This document shows, one piece after another, positions 46,601-57,460 of a DNA stretch of 64,000 nt; the stretch's first letter is position 1; every line of letters starts with the position of its first letter. Under the pieces are notes generated by a model that did no database searches, had not been told where the DNA came from, and saw only the letters and a list, made by a program, of their open reading frames with translations. The DNA comes from Terfezia claveryi (Eukaryota > Ascomycota > Pezizomycetes > Pezizales > Pezizaceae), in the NCBI GenBank assembly GCA_015179025.1, contig WHUX01000181.1, forward strand, positions 1 through 64,000, read 5' to 3'. The position numbers and the translations under genes are program-made.

Positions 46601-47771
46601 GAACTCATGCTTTTGGAGACATATATATATATATATGCGAGAAATCCATGCATTTGCAGGCTTATATATCTCTAAAAGCATGACTTTCTCACATATATAT
46701 ATATAAGTCTCCAAAAGAATGAGTTTCTCGTGCATATATATATATAACCCCACGAATGCATGAATTCCTACGAAACATATCACAAAGCGTGAACTCTACA
46801 CATATCGCAATACCATGACTACGATTGCCCAATATGACTATTACCAAGCTAGGCATTGAATAGTATGGCACACATGTGCAAAAGGGGGCTCAGCGCCATT
46901 GATCACTGTTATGCCACTTCTCTTGTTATCACTGATCTCCTTGTCCTCAGAAAGTCTAAATTGTCGGCCTTAGCAGTAGGCCTTAGCAACTATCATTTTC
47001 CTGTATATATACCTCTCTTCCCCATGCATTTTCCCTTCACTCTCTATCCCAGCATATTACGGCTAGCATTAGAGTGACTATTGGAGCGAGTATTACGGCG
47101 AGTATTAGAGCGAGTATTAGAGCGAGTATTGGAGCAAGTATTAAAGCGAGTATTAGTGCGAGTATTAGATCGAGTATTAGAGCGAGTATTTGAGCGAGTA
47201 TTAGATCGAGTATTGGAGTAAGTATTAGAACGAGTGTTAAAGCGATTGAAGCAGTGATTGCATGTTTTATATATATATCTATTGATCAATACTACTGTGT
47301 ATATAATTTTAGCGAATACAATGGATATTTCTGCTACATGCATATATAATGGCTGCAATAGTAGTACGTAGCTGGCTGATGTTAGAGCGTCATAGATGCA
47401 AGCAGTGAGCGGGTGTGCATTGTAGAAGAGAGCGATTTGGGGCCCTGGTTCAGCAATGCCAAATGTGGAACCAATAGTATTGGGGACGAGCAGCCTATCT
47501 CATGTTGCATCCAAGAAGTGGTAGCATGCTTCTGTTGCGTCCCAGGCGTGGGAGCACACATTGTGTTATGTCCTTAGCGCTGGTGCGCACGAGTGTTGCA
47601 TCCCGACGCTAGAGCGCACGAGTGTTGCATCCCGATGCTGGTGTGCACGAGTGTTGTATCCCGACACTGGCGCTCCAAGCGTTTGGCATCCTGATTGTAA
47701 GTTCCTGTCCCCTGCGTCCTGTGCGTCGGATGCACAGGAAGACATATGACACAAATATTTTTTTTGCTGAT
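46601..47771. mobile_element. foldback element E5, right half
   Basis: Starts 65 bp left of its own centre (about 46665), then an inverted arm: array, block matching 45650-45940, 12-bp array 47060-47245, and a GCGTCC/GCATCCC-rich terminal zone like that of E2 (47500-47740). Ends TTTTTTTTGCTGAT at 47771. The left half is missing; E4's right terminus abuts it. Confidence 0.8.
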
Positions 47772-49069
47772 GTTGAAAAATAATGTAAATATATATACAA
47801 ACTTCTAGCCAGTATGATATAGGTACTAGAACTTTTGTATATAATAAAAGGCTATTACCTTATATTGTAGTAGTATTATTTAAAAATAAAAAAACAATTA
47901 CCTATCTATAATTTAGTAATTATCCTAAATCTATTTAAAATATTATTCTTATATATAAATTAGAGAAATATTTTAGTATAGGATTCTATTATAAATAAAA
48001 AGGCTATTGACGATATATTATATATAGAATATTACTAGTAAGTATTAATTCTATAAATGTTATAGAGTGTATTTCATGATAATAGATATAGCTACGATAA
48101 CAGATATATCTGTAATCATAGATATATTTAAAATAATAGATATATCTATAACATTATGATATATAAAAATATAATTTTATTAGGTACTTAAAGTTTATTT
48201 TATGAAATAATTTAATATTAACTATACCAAATATATATGAAAGTCCTAGGCTCAGAAAATTTACCTCAATAATTTAGAGTAATCTTATATTATATATTGC
48301 TTACAAGAGTAGCCAGTAACCAAATCAGAAAATATTTTGAAGATTAAGAAATACTTAACTAATAGTCTGGCTATACTAAATAGACAGTATCTCCTATTTT
48401 AGTAAAAGATACATACTATTAAATACTTAATACTAGAATGAATAGTAAGAGATAAATTAAGTATTCCACTAATATCTATAGCTATTAAGTATATAATAAA
48501 TAGTACTTAGGATATTTTACCTTATTATTAGAACTAAATAGGTTTATAGATAATTATAATACTAATATTGACAAAATTTTGGGACTAAATACATATGAAA
48601 TATATAAAACTAGACTCTGAAAACACTTGTATATATATAAAAGAAGGATTAGCTAATTATAATGAAATTAATATAAGTTAGTAGAGATAGGCTCTTAGAT
48701 ATAATATAGAATTCCACTACTATATAATATTAGTTACTCTAGTTAGACTATCAAGAAATAGTAATATAAAGTTAGAGTATGAGAGTAGTATATAGAGAGA
48801 TTAAAAGTTTGAAGGTGATAATTATAATATAGGAGTTTCAACTTCTTGGATTTTTAGCTTATTTAACAATTTCAGTATATAGTTAGTAGGAGGAATTGGC
48901 TTATCATAAAGCAGCCTATTAAGGGAGAAAAGAAAGGCTCTAATACTCTATACTCTATGTCATAGGACTAAGCATCCTATTTCTCTATCTATTAACCTAA
49001 TACCTTTAATAATAATAAGGCTTCAGAAATACTTATAGCCCATTCAGTATAGGAATTATAAAGTATAAA
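47772..49069. other. AT-rich sequence, no gene
   Basis: Very AT-rich, TA-dinucleotide-rich, with stops in all frames. Probably RIP-degraded repeats; nothing recognised. Confidence 0.5.
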
Positions 49070-49516
49070 TGTCACGGGCTATGTCACAGAACTTTGTCAT
49101 GGACTTTATCATGGATTCTGTCATGGATTATCACCTGTGATCACAAGCAATGGTTATTGCACTTTAAGAGTCAGACAGGGTTTAGTCCGAGTCTCAGATT
49201 GACAAGATGTTGAGTATTATATACGTAATCTTCCAGATATGTGTGATAATATCATAAAGCGAACAGCTGTATATATATGAGGCCATAGTTGTATTTTTTA
49301 TTCTTGCTCTTTACACAATATCTTGTATATCGAGTCTTTCATACAAGTTGCCTTTTGTCTATAGTCTATGTCTATACTATTGTCTACCCAACCCACAACA
49401 ATACATATAGTCACTTGAAACTATACCACGCTAGTGTAGTATAGTTTGGCTATTATGTACGCTCCTTAGAGTTACGTTCATAACCATTCGTCTATGCCAT
49501 AGCCTACGCCATCACA
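49070..49516 (+). mobile_element. solo LTR, about 447 bp
   Basis: TGTCACGGGCTATG start, CGCCATCACA end, near-duplicate flanks ATAAA (49065-49069) and ATAAG (49517-49521). A TATATATATGAGG promoter-like box at about 49270 and TTACACAATATCTTG beyond fit an LTR. Its composition is better than that of the surroundings, so it inserted after most of the local decay. Superfamily unknown. Confidence 0.6.
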
Positions 49517-50079
49517 ATAAGTCTATATACTTAAGAGGGCCTGAACTGAGGTAGGTATAGTTAATTATCTTTTGTTTATTATTTTCTTCCTATTAACTTC
49601 TTTTATATATATAAGGTTTTTTATATATATAGGTTTTCTTACTATATTGTTTTTTGATTGAATTATAATTATTATGATAAGTAATACTAAGGTAGATTAG
49701 TTCTCATAGTAAATATATAGTTAATACTTTTTTTAATTTTTTTTATTTTAATTATTAATTACTGATAAAATATAAATTTAGATTAAGAAGAATGAAAATA
49801 ATTAACAATATAGAATTGTAGGTACTTTTTAAGTAGATATAGAAATTTTAAAAGTATTTATATATAAAGTATTTATAAGATAGAGTAGATAGAGAGTTTA
49901 GGGATTGGTAGCAAATATGAAAAATTTAGGTATTAAGAAAAGAATTACATAGAAATAAGTAAGTAGAACATTAGATCTAGAATATATAAATGTAAAGCAA
50001 TATAAATATAACATATAAAATATAAAAAGAGAAATTTAAAAAGAATAGTTTTAGAAATTATAATAGTAGAAGTAATTTA
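49517..50079. other. AT-rich sequence, no gene
   Basis: No frame and no repeat recognised. May include the outer limit of the left arm of E9. Confidence 0.4.
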
Positions 50080-51338
50080 TAATAAAAATGGTGATATTAG
50101 TAAAAATTATAGAAAGAGATAGGAATTAGAATTAGTAGAATTGGTACTATACTAGAAGATTTATTAAGTGATTTATAATAAAACTAGCAATCTGTAACTA
50201 GTATATATTATAGATTAAGTTAGAGTAAATTTCACTAGTTATTAATCTACTTTAGAAATTAACTTAACCTACCTATTTTAGTAGCAACCTAATATAAACT
50301 TATTCACTAATTAATTCATTAAAGTTTAGTTATTTACCTTTTTTCTGAATACTTACTAAGGCTATATATTATTACTAAGTAACTTAAAACTTATTAAAGT
50401 AGTTTTATAAATAGTAAGGTCTATTATATTACTTGCCAGACTTAGATTAAATAGTATTATATTTAAGCTATAGGGTTCTGTAGTCTAGTTAATTAGGTTT
50501 CAAAGCCTTCTATAAAATAGAGGGTAGACATATATAATTAAGGGTTCTATATAATTTACCTAATTATAAATTCATGAATGTCTATAGTATTTTATTTATA
50601 TATATAAAAGTTTATTATATATAAAAAATATAAATCACTATCTATTATAAATCCAACCTATACCTTTTTATATCATAGTCTAGCCATATCTAATATATAA
50701 TAAATTTGTTTAATTAAATAAGTCTATACTTGCCTTTAATATAGTCCTGTAAAAATTAATTAGCCTGACCTTTAACATTCATAGGCCAAAACTAAGATTT
50801 AGATAGTAGCATCAATATTAGAGATATATATTAGAGGTATATATTAGAGGAATAGTAGTATTCATATTGTAGCTAAATATAAAAGATATAGTAGTATTGA
50901 TACCAAAAGTATATATTAGAAGTATAATAGTATAGATATTAAAGGTATAGTAGATAAATAGTATATTACAGGTATGACTAAATCTTTTAGATAATTACAA
51001 TTTGTGTTACAGGCGAGTTGTAACTACGAGAATACTTCGGAGAAAAGGATAGATAATAGCGGAGCAAAGTATAAACGCAGCTATAACTCGGGTGTAATAC
51101 AGACTCGATAAGAGTAAAGCTATATGAGACTTAGAACACTACTTGGGTCTTAATGTATTAACTATATAGAAGCAGTGGGTTATATAGAAGCTTTAGATCT
51201 GATAACGAATAATCAGATCTGGACGATGCTTCCTATAACAGCTTAGTAGCATTGACGTCAGGTCATTACCTAAATGGGTAACCACTTCCCAATTAGGAAC
51301 ACTGCTGTCTGACATACATTGATTAGGCAGCCTGAACT

Positions 51339-51614
51339 TCAACGCATTGCAGTCAGGCTGACATACAGGACCTGAACTCGAGTACATCCAATAACGATAT
51401 ATGAATGATAAACATAAGAATATAATGGAAATATATCGAAGAGAATACATGTATGAAAGCCAACCTCAGAGACACACACTTCAATAGCCACTCCCTTTAA
51501 CGCTTTATTCCCAAGCATGCTACCCACATCTGTATGGGTGATCAGTCCATCACAGTTAGCAGCTATAGCAGGGTATTGGTTCCACCGGGGGTGTAGGTCT
51601 CTTACCTGAGCCAT
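51339..51614 (-). CDS. small frame in a GC-richer island, doubtful
   Basis: A 91-aa minus frame (HPRWNQYPAIAANCDGLITH, DVGSMLGNKALKGVAIEV). Composition is normal where the surroundings are decayed. MAQ is followed by GTAAGA, a possible donor site. Family unknown; may be a captured gene piece or chance. Confidence 0.3.
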   Translation of the reverse strand: MAQVRDLHPRWNQYPAIAANCDGLITHTDVGSMLGNKALKGVAIEVCVSEVGFHTCILFDIFPLYSYVYHSYIVIGCTRVQVLYVSLTAMR

Positions 51615-51854
51615 AACAATTTGTAGGTATTAGTCAATATGAAATATAAATTGGTATAAAAAAAAAGCAAAGAATCACTAACTCAACAATAGATATTAAG
51701 CCCTATACTATAATAACCATGCTTTCTACTGTATGACAAGAGATTACTATAGTAGAAAGACATATTATCCTTATTCTATTCCATTTATAATATACAATTA
51801 CTATGATTTCTGTGATTTCTGGCCACTCTTAGTCAATAATCAAAAGTTTTCTAA

Positions 51855-52775
51855 ATTGGGTAATAGAACAGGGATATATTGAAAATGCTCTTAGGTCTAG
51901 TAAACCAAAAAAGCTTAGCAAACAATATAGAAGGGCTATACTTTGATGAGTAAAGAAGAATATAATATGGACTAAAGAGCAAATTTGATAACATTATTGC
52001 CTTCATATATTACAAAATATCTTGGACCACTACCTAAAAGAGAATTGTCTATGTAAGAGGCTAGCAAAGAAAAGCCTAAAATTAAATATGGCAAGAGCTA
52101 AGGAGAGGCTATCATAGGTACTAGAAAGAAAGAACTAGACTATAGAAGACTTTCAAAGTACAATTTGGAGTAATAAGTATACTATAGAACTGTCTACTCA
52201 TGCAAGACAAATATAAGTATTTTATATACTTAAACAAAAGTAGAATAAGGATTGTATTAATGTAATTCCCAAAGAAAAAGGAACATCTATAATGGTTTAA
52301 AGATAGTTCTACGAAAAATAGTGTAGTACTTTTATATCTCTAGTAGTATGTTCTATTAATGTCTTTATTTATTATCACCTGCTTGAGTCCCTTCTTCTTC
52401 TAGTCATTGATCATATTAATCATACTATTGGTAATGCCAAATCTTAATAAGATAATACTCTAGTTCATATAGTCAAGCTAGTAACTGAGTTTCTTAAGTA
52501 ACATAATATTTTAGTTGACAGACACTCTCTCTATAGCTCTAATCTCAATCCTATTGAACATGTTTGGATTCATCTAAAATAGTTCTTATATACAAAGTAT
52601 CCTGATATTACTAATACCTCTAGAGGATCAGATATAGTTTAAGCTCAACTTGCTGAAGTCTTATCTAAAGTATGAGAATCAATTTCAGAGTCTGCTTTTC
52701 AATTATTGTAGAGTAGTATGCCTAACCAGGTAGCAGCTATTATTGCTACCAAGGGCTGGTACACTCGCTATTAAC
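51855..52775 (+). pseudogene. Tc1/mariner-type transposase, RIP-degraded
   Basis: Followed in one frame with TAG/TAA mostly at Gln/Trp/Arg positions. Readable parts: WVIEQGYIENALRSSKPKKL (N-terminal helix-turn-helix zone), WSNKYTIELSTHARQI (the first catalytic region, Asp apparently changed), then SSNLNPIEHVWIHLK with the final catalytic Glu, and PNQVAAIIATKGWYTRY-like end before TAA. DDE transposase that moves DNA into TA sites (family knowledge). Inactive. Confidence 0.75.
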
Positions 52776-53949
52776 TATATTTTCAACCTTTTCTATTTGT
52801 ATAATTTTTCTTTAATTTGACTGAACTTTTGAGGTTTATTTCTCTACTACCTATACTTCTTTTATATTTTATTTTATACTTAAGTGATATCTAGTTGTTA
52901 AGATATAGTATAGAATTGAGATTTTGATATAGTAGCATAAGGCTGGTTGGGAGGCTTAAATTTTGGTTTTATTATAACTAATGCCTATGGATTATAGATA
53001 TGTTAGGTCTATGTGTATATATTGAATTATAAGAATATTCTTACCTATATCTATGTAACTTGTTCTATTACTTTTATGAATTATATTAGCTAAACAAATA
53101 TATATTATAGACTTAGCTTTCTAAAAATAGCCAGTAAGAAAATTAAGACATCAGCAAAAAAAAATTGGTGTCAGGATGCACGACATCTTCCTATACGTCA
53201 GGTCGCTTCCCATCATTTAGGTGGTTGCATCCTGTGCTTTCTGTCAGCCAGTTTGCATCCCGTGCTTCCTATACCTTCTGTAGTGAGGTTGCATCCTCTG
53301 GCTTGCACGTTGCGTCCCATGCTTCCTGTTAGCTAGGTTGCATCTCGTTCTTCCTATTAGTAAGGCTGTGTCCCCTACTATTCATATATTCATGGCCTCT
53401 ATATATGAATGAGTTCATGTATTCGCAGCCTCTAACAATGTATGTATTTATACATATTTGGGGAGGCCATAAATGCATGAATTAAAGGCTGCGAATGCGC
53501 ATATACACAGGGCACGAAAACATGAATTCAATACATAATAAATCCCATGTTTAAATGTACTACATCCAGCTATTTCCCCCTCTGTACTAGATTGTTCACA
53601 TAAGTAGAGGAGCTCCATTCGACGCCTTCTATAGAGCAGGTTCTTTAACAATGCCATGCAGGTTCTAAGACAGCACACGGAACAAGTTCTAAGACACATT
53701 AAGGGGCTGGGGGATCTCCAAGCCAGACTAGCAAATCCCCTATTTCAAAAGTGTGGCCGCCTGGGACTTAGAGGTTTTTTCCTGTCATTCCTTCCTAAGG
53801 CCACCGCACCATCATAGGGAGCTTGTTACGATGCTGATTTGTGGTCTCTGGAATGCGGACATCGAGGTTGATATGGTCGTTGATATTGAAGGCTCAGTAG
53901 GCAGCTCTGCACGCAGATATCTAGGCTGGTTTGCTCGCTAGATTCTAGG

Positions 53950-54840
53950 CTCATTTACATGGTGATTTCTAAGCTAATTTGCTCGATCAATTTCAGACTC
54001 ATTTGCTCGCTCAATTCCAGGCTCATTTGCTCGCTCGATTCTAGGCTCATTTGCTCACTGATATCCAGGCTCATTTGCTGGCTCGATTCCAGGCTCATTT
54101 GCTCGCTCGATTCCAGGCTCATTTGCTCGCTCATATCCAGGCTGATTTGCTCGCTCGATTCTAGGCTTTGCTCGGTGATATCTAGGCTCATTTGCTCGCT
54201 CGATTCCAGGCTCATTTGCTCGCTCGATTCCAGGCTGATTTGCTCGCTCAATTCCAGGCTCATTTGCTCGCTCATATCTAGGCTGATTTGCTCGCTCGAT
54301 TCCAGGCTGATTTGCTCCCTCAATTCTAGGCTTATTTGCTCGCTCGATTCCAGGCTCATTTGCTCGCTCAATTCCAAGCTCATTTGCTCGCTCATATCCA
54401 GGCTGATTTGCTCGCTCGATTCTAGGCTTTGCTCGGTGATATCTAGGCTCATTTGCTCGCTCGATTCCAGGCTCATTTGCTCGCTCGATTCCAGGCTGAT
54501 TTGCTCGCTCAATTCCAGGCTCATTTGCTCGCTCATATCCAGGCTGATTTGCTCGCTCGATTCTAGGCTGATTTGCTCACTCGATTCTAGGCTCGTTTGC
54601 TTGGTGATATCCGGGCTCATTTGCTCGCTCATATCCAGGCTGATTTGCTCGCTCGATTCTAGGCTCGTTTGCTCGCTCATAGCCAGGCTGATTTGCTCGC
54701 TGTTATCCAGGCTGATCTGCTCGCTCGATTCTAGACTTATTTGCTCGCTGATATCCAGGCTGATTTGCTCTCCCAATTCCAGGCTCATTTGCTAGTCGCT
54801 CGATTCCCGGCTCATTTGCTCGGTGATATCCAGGCTGATT
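53950..54840 (+). repeat. 24-bp minisatellite in E8
   Basis: About 36 units of GGCTCATTTGCTCGCTCGAT(TCCA) with variants at every unit. Frames of about 278 codons are open on both strands (apparent RLICSLDS and ESSEQMSL octapeptides) only because of the period; no start context or splice signal supports a gene. Confidence 0.9.
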
Positions 54841-55075
54841 TGCTTACTTTACATGCTGATTTCTAGGTCGATTTGCACGGTGGATTCCAGGCTGATTTGC
54901 ATCGCTGATTTCTAGGTCTATTTGCATGGGAGATTCCAGGCTGATTTGCACGATGATTTCTAGGTCGATTTGCCCGGTGGATTTCAGGCTGATTTGCAGG
55001 TTGATTTCTAGGTCGATTTGCACGGTGGATACCAGGCTTATTTGCACGGTGATATGGCACTGATTTGGGCAGTGA
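54841..55075 (+). repeat. diverged GATTTGCACGGTG repeats
   Basis: Continuation with a longer unit of about 48 bp: GCTGATTTCTAGGTCGATTT GCACGGTG(GATTCCAG). Follows on directly from the 24-bp array. Confidence 0.7.
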
Positions 55076-55274
55076 TTTTGGTTTTACACGTATTTAGCTA
55101 GCTAGTTTTAGAGATATTATCAGAATCAATTACATTTTTGGAAATGCATAGAATGCAGGTATCAAGCGCGATCGTAAGGCCGCGCCTATACTAGCCGACT
55201 ATTTGCGTCAGATGGTGAACTTAAACATAGTGAGATTTTGCATGCGTACAGGAAGAACAATACTTCATGTGCAT

Positions 55275-55440
55275 ATGATATAATAGGTGCGTGTCATAAA
55301 ATATAGATTTAAATTAGCTGCGCAGTGTAAGTATTATAAGATAGGTGTACATCAGGAAATATGGATTAAAATTAGTTGCATAGGGAAAGTATTATAAAAT
55401 AATTGTGTATCAGGGAATATTAATTTAAATGATTTACGTC
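55275..55440 (+). repeat. three 58-bp tandem units
   Basis: Units start at about 55275, 55333 and 55391, each with ATAAGATAGGTG..., TCA(G)GAAATAT and TTAAATTAGTTGC. Not seen in E1. Confidence 0.65.
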
Positions 55441-55769
55441 AGGACGAAGTGCATGGCTATAGTTGGCTTCTGAATCTCGAGTTTTGCAAAAGAGCTTCAT
55501 GTGCTTCCGAAGCACCTGACGCAAACTTTTTTTTTGCTGATAGAGTATATTAGTCTACCTAACTAGGTATAATCAATCCTACTTAGTACCATATATAGTA
55601 GTTAGATTGAGTATACAACCTCAGAATAGTAATGTATACTAACTTAGGTACATTATAATAGGTATACTATACCTATATAGATAATATATATATTGGGCTA
55701 GAATATTATTTGAACTTAGCTTTATATAGGTTAAGGTGAGATTTAAAACTCTTCTATTTGCTAGGTTCA

Positions 55770-56400
55770 TATGTTATAAGAACACCTGCTTTTGAGGCTT
55801 ATTATATATATAAGAAACTTATACTTTTAGAGACTTATCTATATAGTATATATATAAAAAACTTCTAATATTTGAGATATATATATATATATATATATAA
55901 CTTGTACTTTTAAGACTGTTCTAGATATATATAAAAAACTTATACTTTTAGAAACTTATATATATATATATATGAAACTCATATATTTAAAGACTTATAT
56001 ATATATATGCAAGAAACTTATACTTTTGTAGCTATTCTAAATATATATAAAAAACTCATACTTATAAAAACTTATATATATATATATAAAAAACTTATAC
56101 TTTTAAAAACTTATATATGTATATATAAAAAACTTATACTTTTAAAAACTTATATATATATATATATAAGAAGCTCATACTTTTGTAACTATTCTAGATA
56201 TATATAAGAAACTTATACTTTTTGAAACTCATATATATTAAAAAGTATAAGTTTTTTATATATATATATATAAAATAGCTTCAAAAGTATGAGTTTTTTA
56301 CATAAATATATATATATTCTAAAAAGTATAAGTTTCTTATATATATATATATAAGTCTCCAAAAGTATAAGTTTCTCATATATATAATAAGTCATAAAAG
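55770..56400. repeat. GAGAAACTT/(TA)n array, inverted about 56235
   Basis: Degraded copies of the array unit: (TA)n, AAGAAACTTATACTTTTAGA, with G and C largely replaced by A and T. Confirms that E9 belongs to the same foldback class. Confidence 0.8.
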
Positions 56401-56524
56401 TAAATGTTCCTATAATATATAAACTTAGTAAATAGAGAAGTTCAGTACCTTACCTTGACTTATATAAAGCTAAGTTTTTATAAGGTTTAAGCCTAATATA
56501 ACTATTATTTATATAGATATAGTA

Positions 56525-57088
56525 TGTAACAACGGCTCTAGGGACAAGGCGACCAAGGGGTATACCGGGGCAGTGGCAAGGGGAAATCGCACATGTAGGA
56601 GCGCTATATGTATGATCTGGGGAATGGTTAGGGGCAAGGCAAGGGCAGGGCTAGAGTAACACACACGTAGGAACGCTACGTATGTGACTGGAGAAGGCTG
56701 AGACAGGGGCAAGGGCAAGAGGCAAGAGAGGTAGAGGGCAAGAGGTATGAGACACGTGGAAGCAGTTGTCACATGTGTCGGAGGGAGGCAGCTGTACTGC
56801 AGAGCTATTCATAAGACAAAGGGGTGCATAAGAGAGGTGCACAAGCATTGGGAGAGGCAAGGTCCTGTATTGAATATACAAGACATTGGATGGGGATCCA
56901 ACGAGAGGGCGGAGAGAGCAAGCTATATATACAGGCTTCCTTCCTGGCCAAGGCCACCAGAAAGAATAAGGTTCCCGAGACCCCTTATCTCAGAAACAGA
57001 GATAACAATGATATTAATCAACAATAACGAGAGTTGGACGGAATCCTGTCTGACTCTCAAACCCAGCTAGGAAAGAACAGTTGTGACA
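56525..57088 (-). repeat. 3' LTR of the chromovirus
   Basis: 564 bp, TGTAACAACGGCTC...GTTGTGACA on plus. Contains two near-copies of a segment CACGTAGGA(G/A)CGCTACGT(A/G)TGTGA (56595 and 56670) and purine runs of the GGCAAGGGCA kind. Confidence 0.9.
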
Positions 57089-57301
57089 CTATCCCCCCTT
57101 TAGGCTCGGAGCCCCAGCGACGCAAGGCAAGGCGAAAAAGCAAACAAATAAGACAGGCGAATAACCAATAACCCATAACACAACCCCAATGCCGGAAGTA
57201 CATACCAACAACAATCATGACAACAACAACAATAACAACCCTAATAACCAATTCCAGGATGACAAGAACATCATTGGATGGGGCAGGGTTTCTAGAGGTA
57301 A

Positions 57302-57460
57302 CGCTGGTAGAACAGGGTGACCAAGTCCTGTGCGTTTTCTAGATCTTCGGCTGGTTGCCAGGTCGTCTCCTCGTCCTTCAGCCATTTGACCTTATATTGC
57401 AGGCGTCCATATCTTCTTCGGGAGTCTAGCACTTCCTCTACCTCCTATTCCTCCTCACCT
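57302..57460 (-). pseudogene. chromodomain of the chromovirus
   Basis: EVEEVLDSRRRYGRLQYKVK then WLKDEETTWQPAEDLENAQD and LVTLFYQRY. It keeps the Tyr and Trp expected of the methyl-lysine cage (Y/W-x-W pattern partly). Chromodomains guide integrase to heterochromatin (family knowledge), which fits the repeat-dense landing site. Preceded by a stop codon after EGEEE. Confidence 0.8.

Larger units (their letters stand above)
50998..52994 (+). mobile_element. Tc1/mariner element in the left arm of E9
   Basis: The undisturbed right arm gives the empty site AGATAATTAGATATG. Here it is split after AGATAATTA (50997) and resumes TAGATATG (52995), consistent with a TA duplication. The ends are loosely inverted: CAATTTGTGTTACAGGCGAG and, inverted, TAATCCATAGGCATTAG. 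It contains the transposase remnant at 51855-52775 and a less AT-rich left part (51010-51640). Confidence 0.6.
53150..55541. mobile_element. TIR element E8 (24-bp minisatellite class)
   Basis: ATCAGCAAAAAAAAATTGGT at left and CTTTTTTTTTGCTGAT at right, with GTCAGGATGCAC / GCACCTGACGC just inside. The interior parallels E1: GGGACTTAGAGGTTTT, a 24-bp array and GTGATTTTGGTTTTACACG, then AAATGCATAGAATGCAGG. Compared with the empty site in the other E9 arm (AATTAAGAGTGTATTAG), the flanks AATTAAGAC / AGAGTATATTAG suggest a very short, 2-4 bp duplication. No transposase. Confidence 0.75.

Noticed and set aside
47772..50079. Centromere-like AT-rich DNA
   Set aside because: AT-richness is explained by RIP-type decay of repeats; no independent centromere evidence can be drawn from sequence alone.
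53955..54795. Two overlapping frames of about 278 codons on opposite strands
   Set aside because: They come from a 24-bp minisatellite whose period is divisible by three; octapeptide repetition, no start context and a location inside a TIR element argue against a gene.
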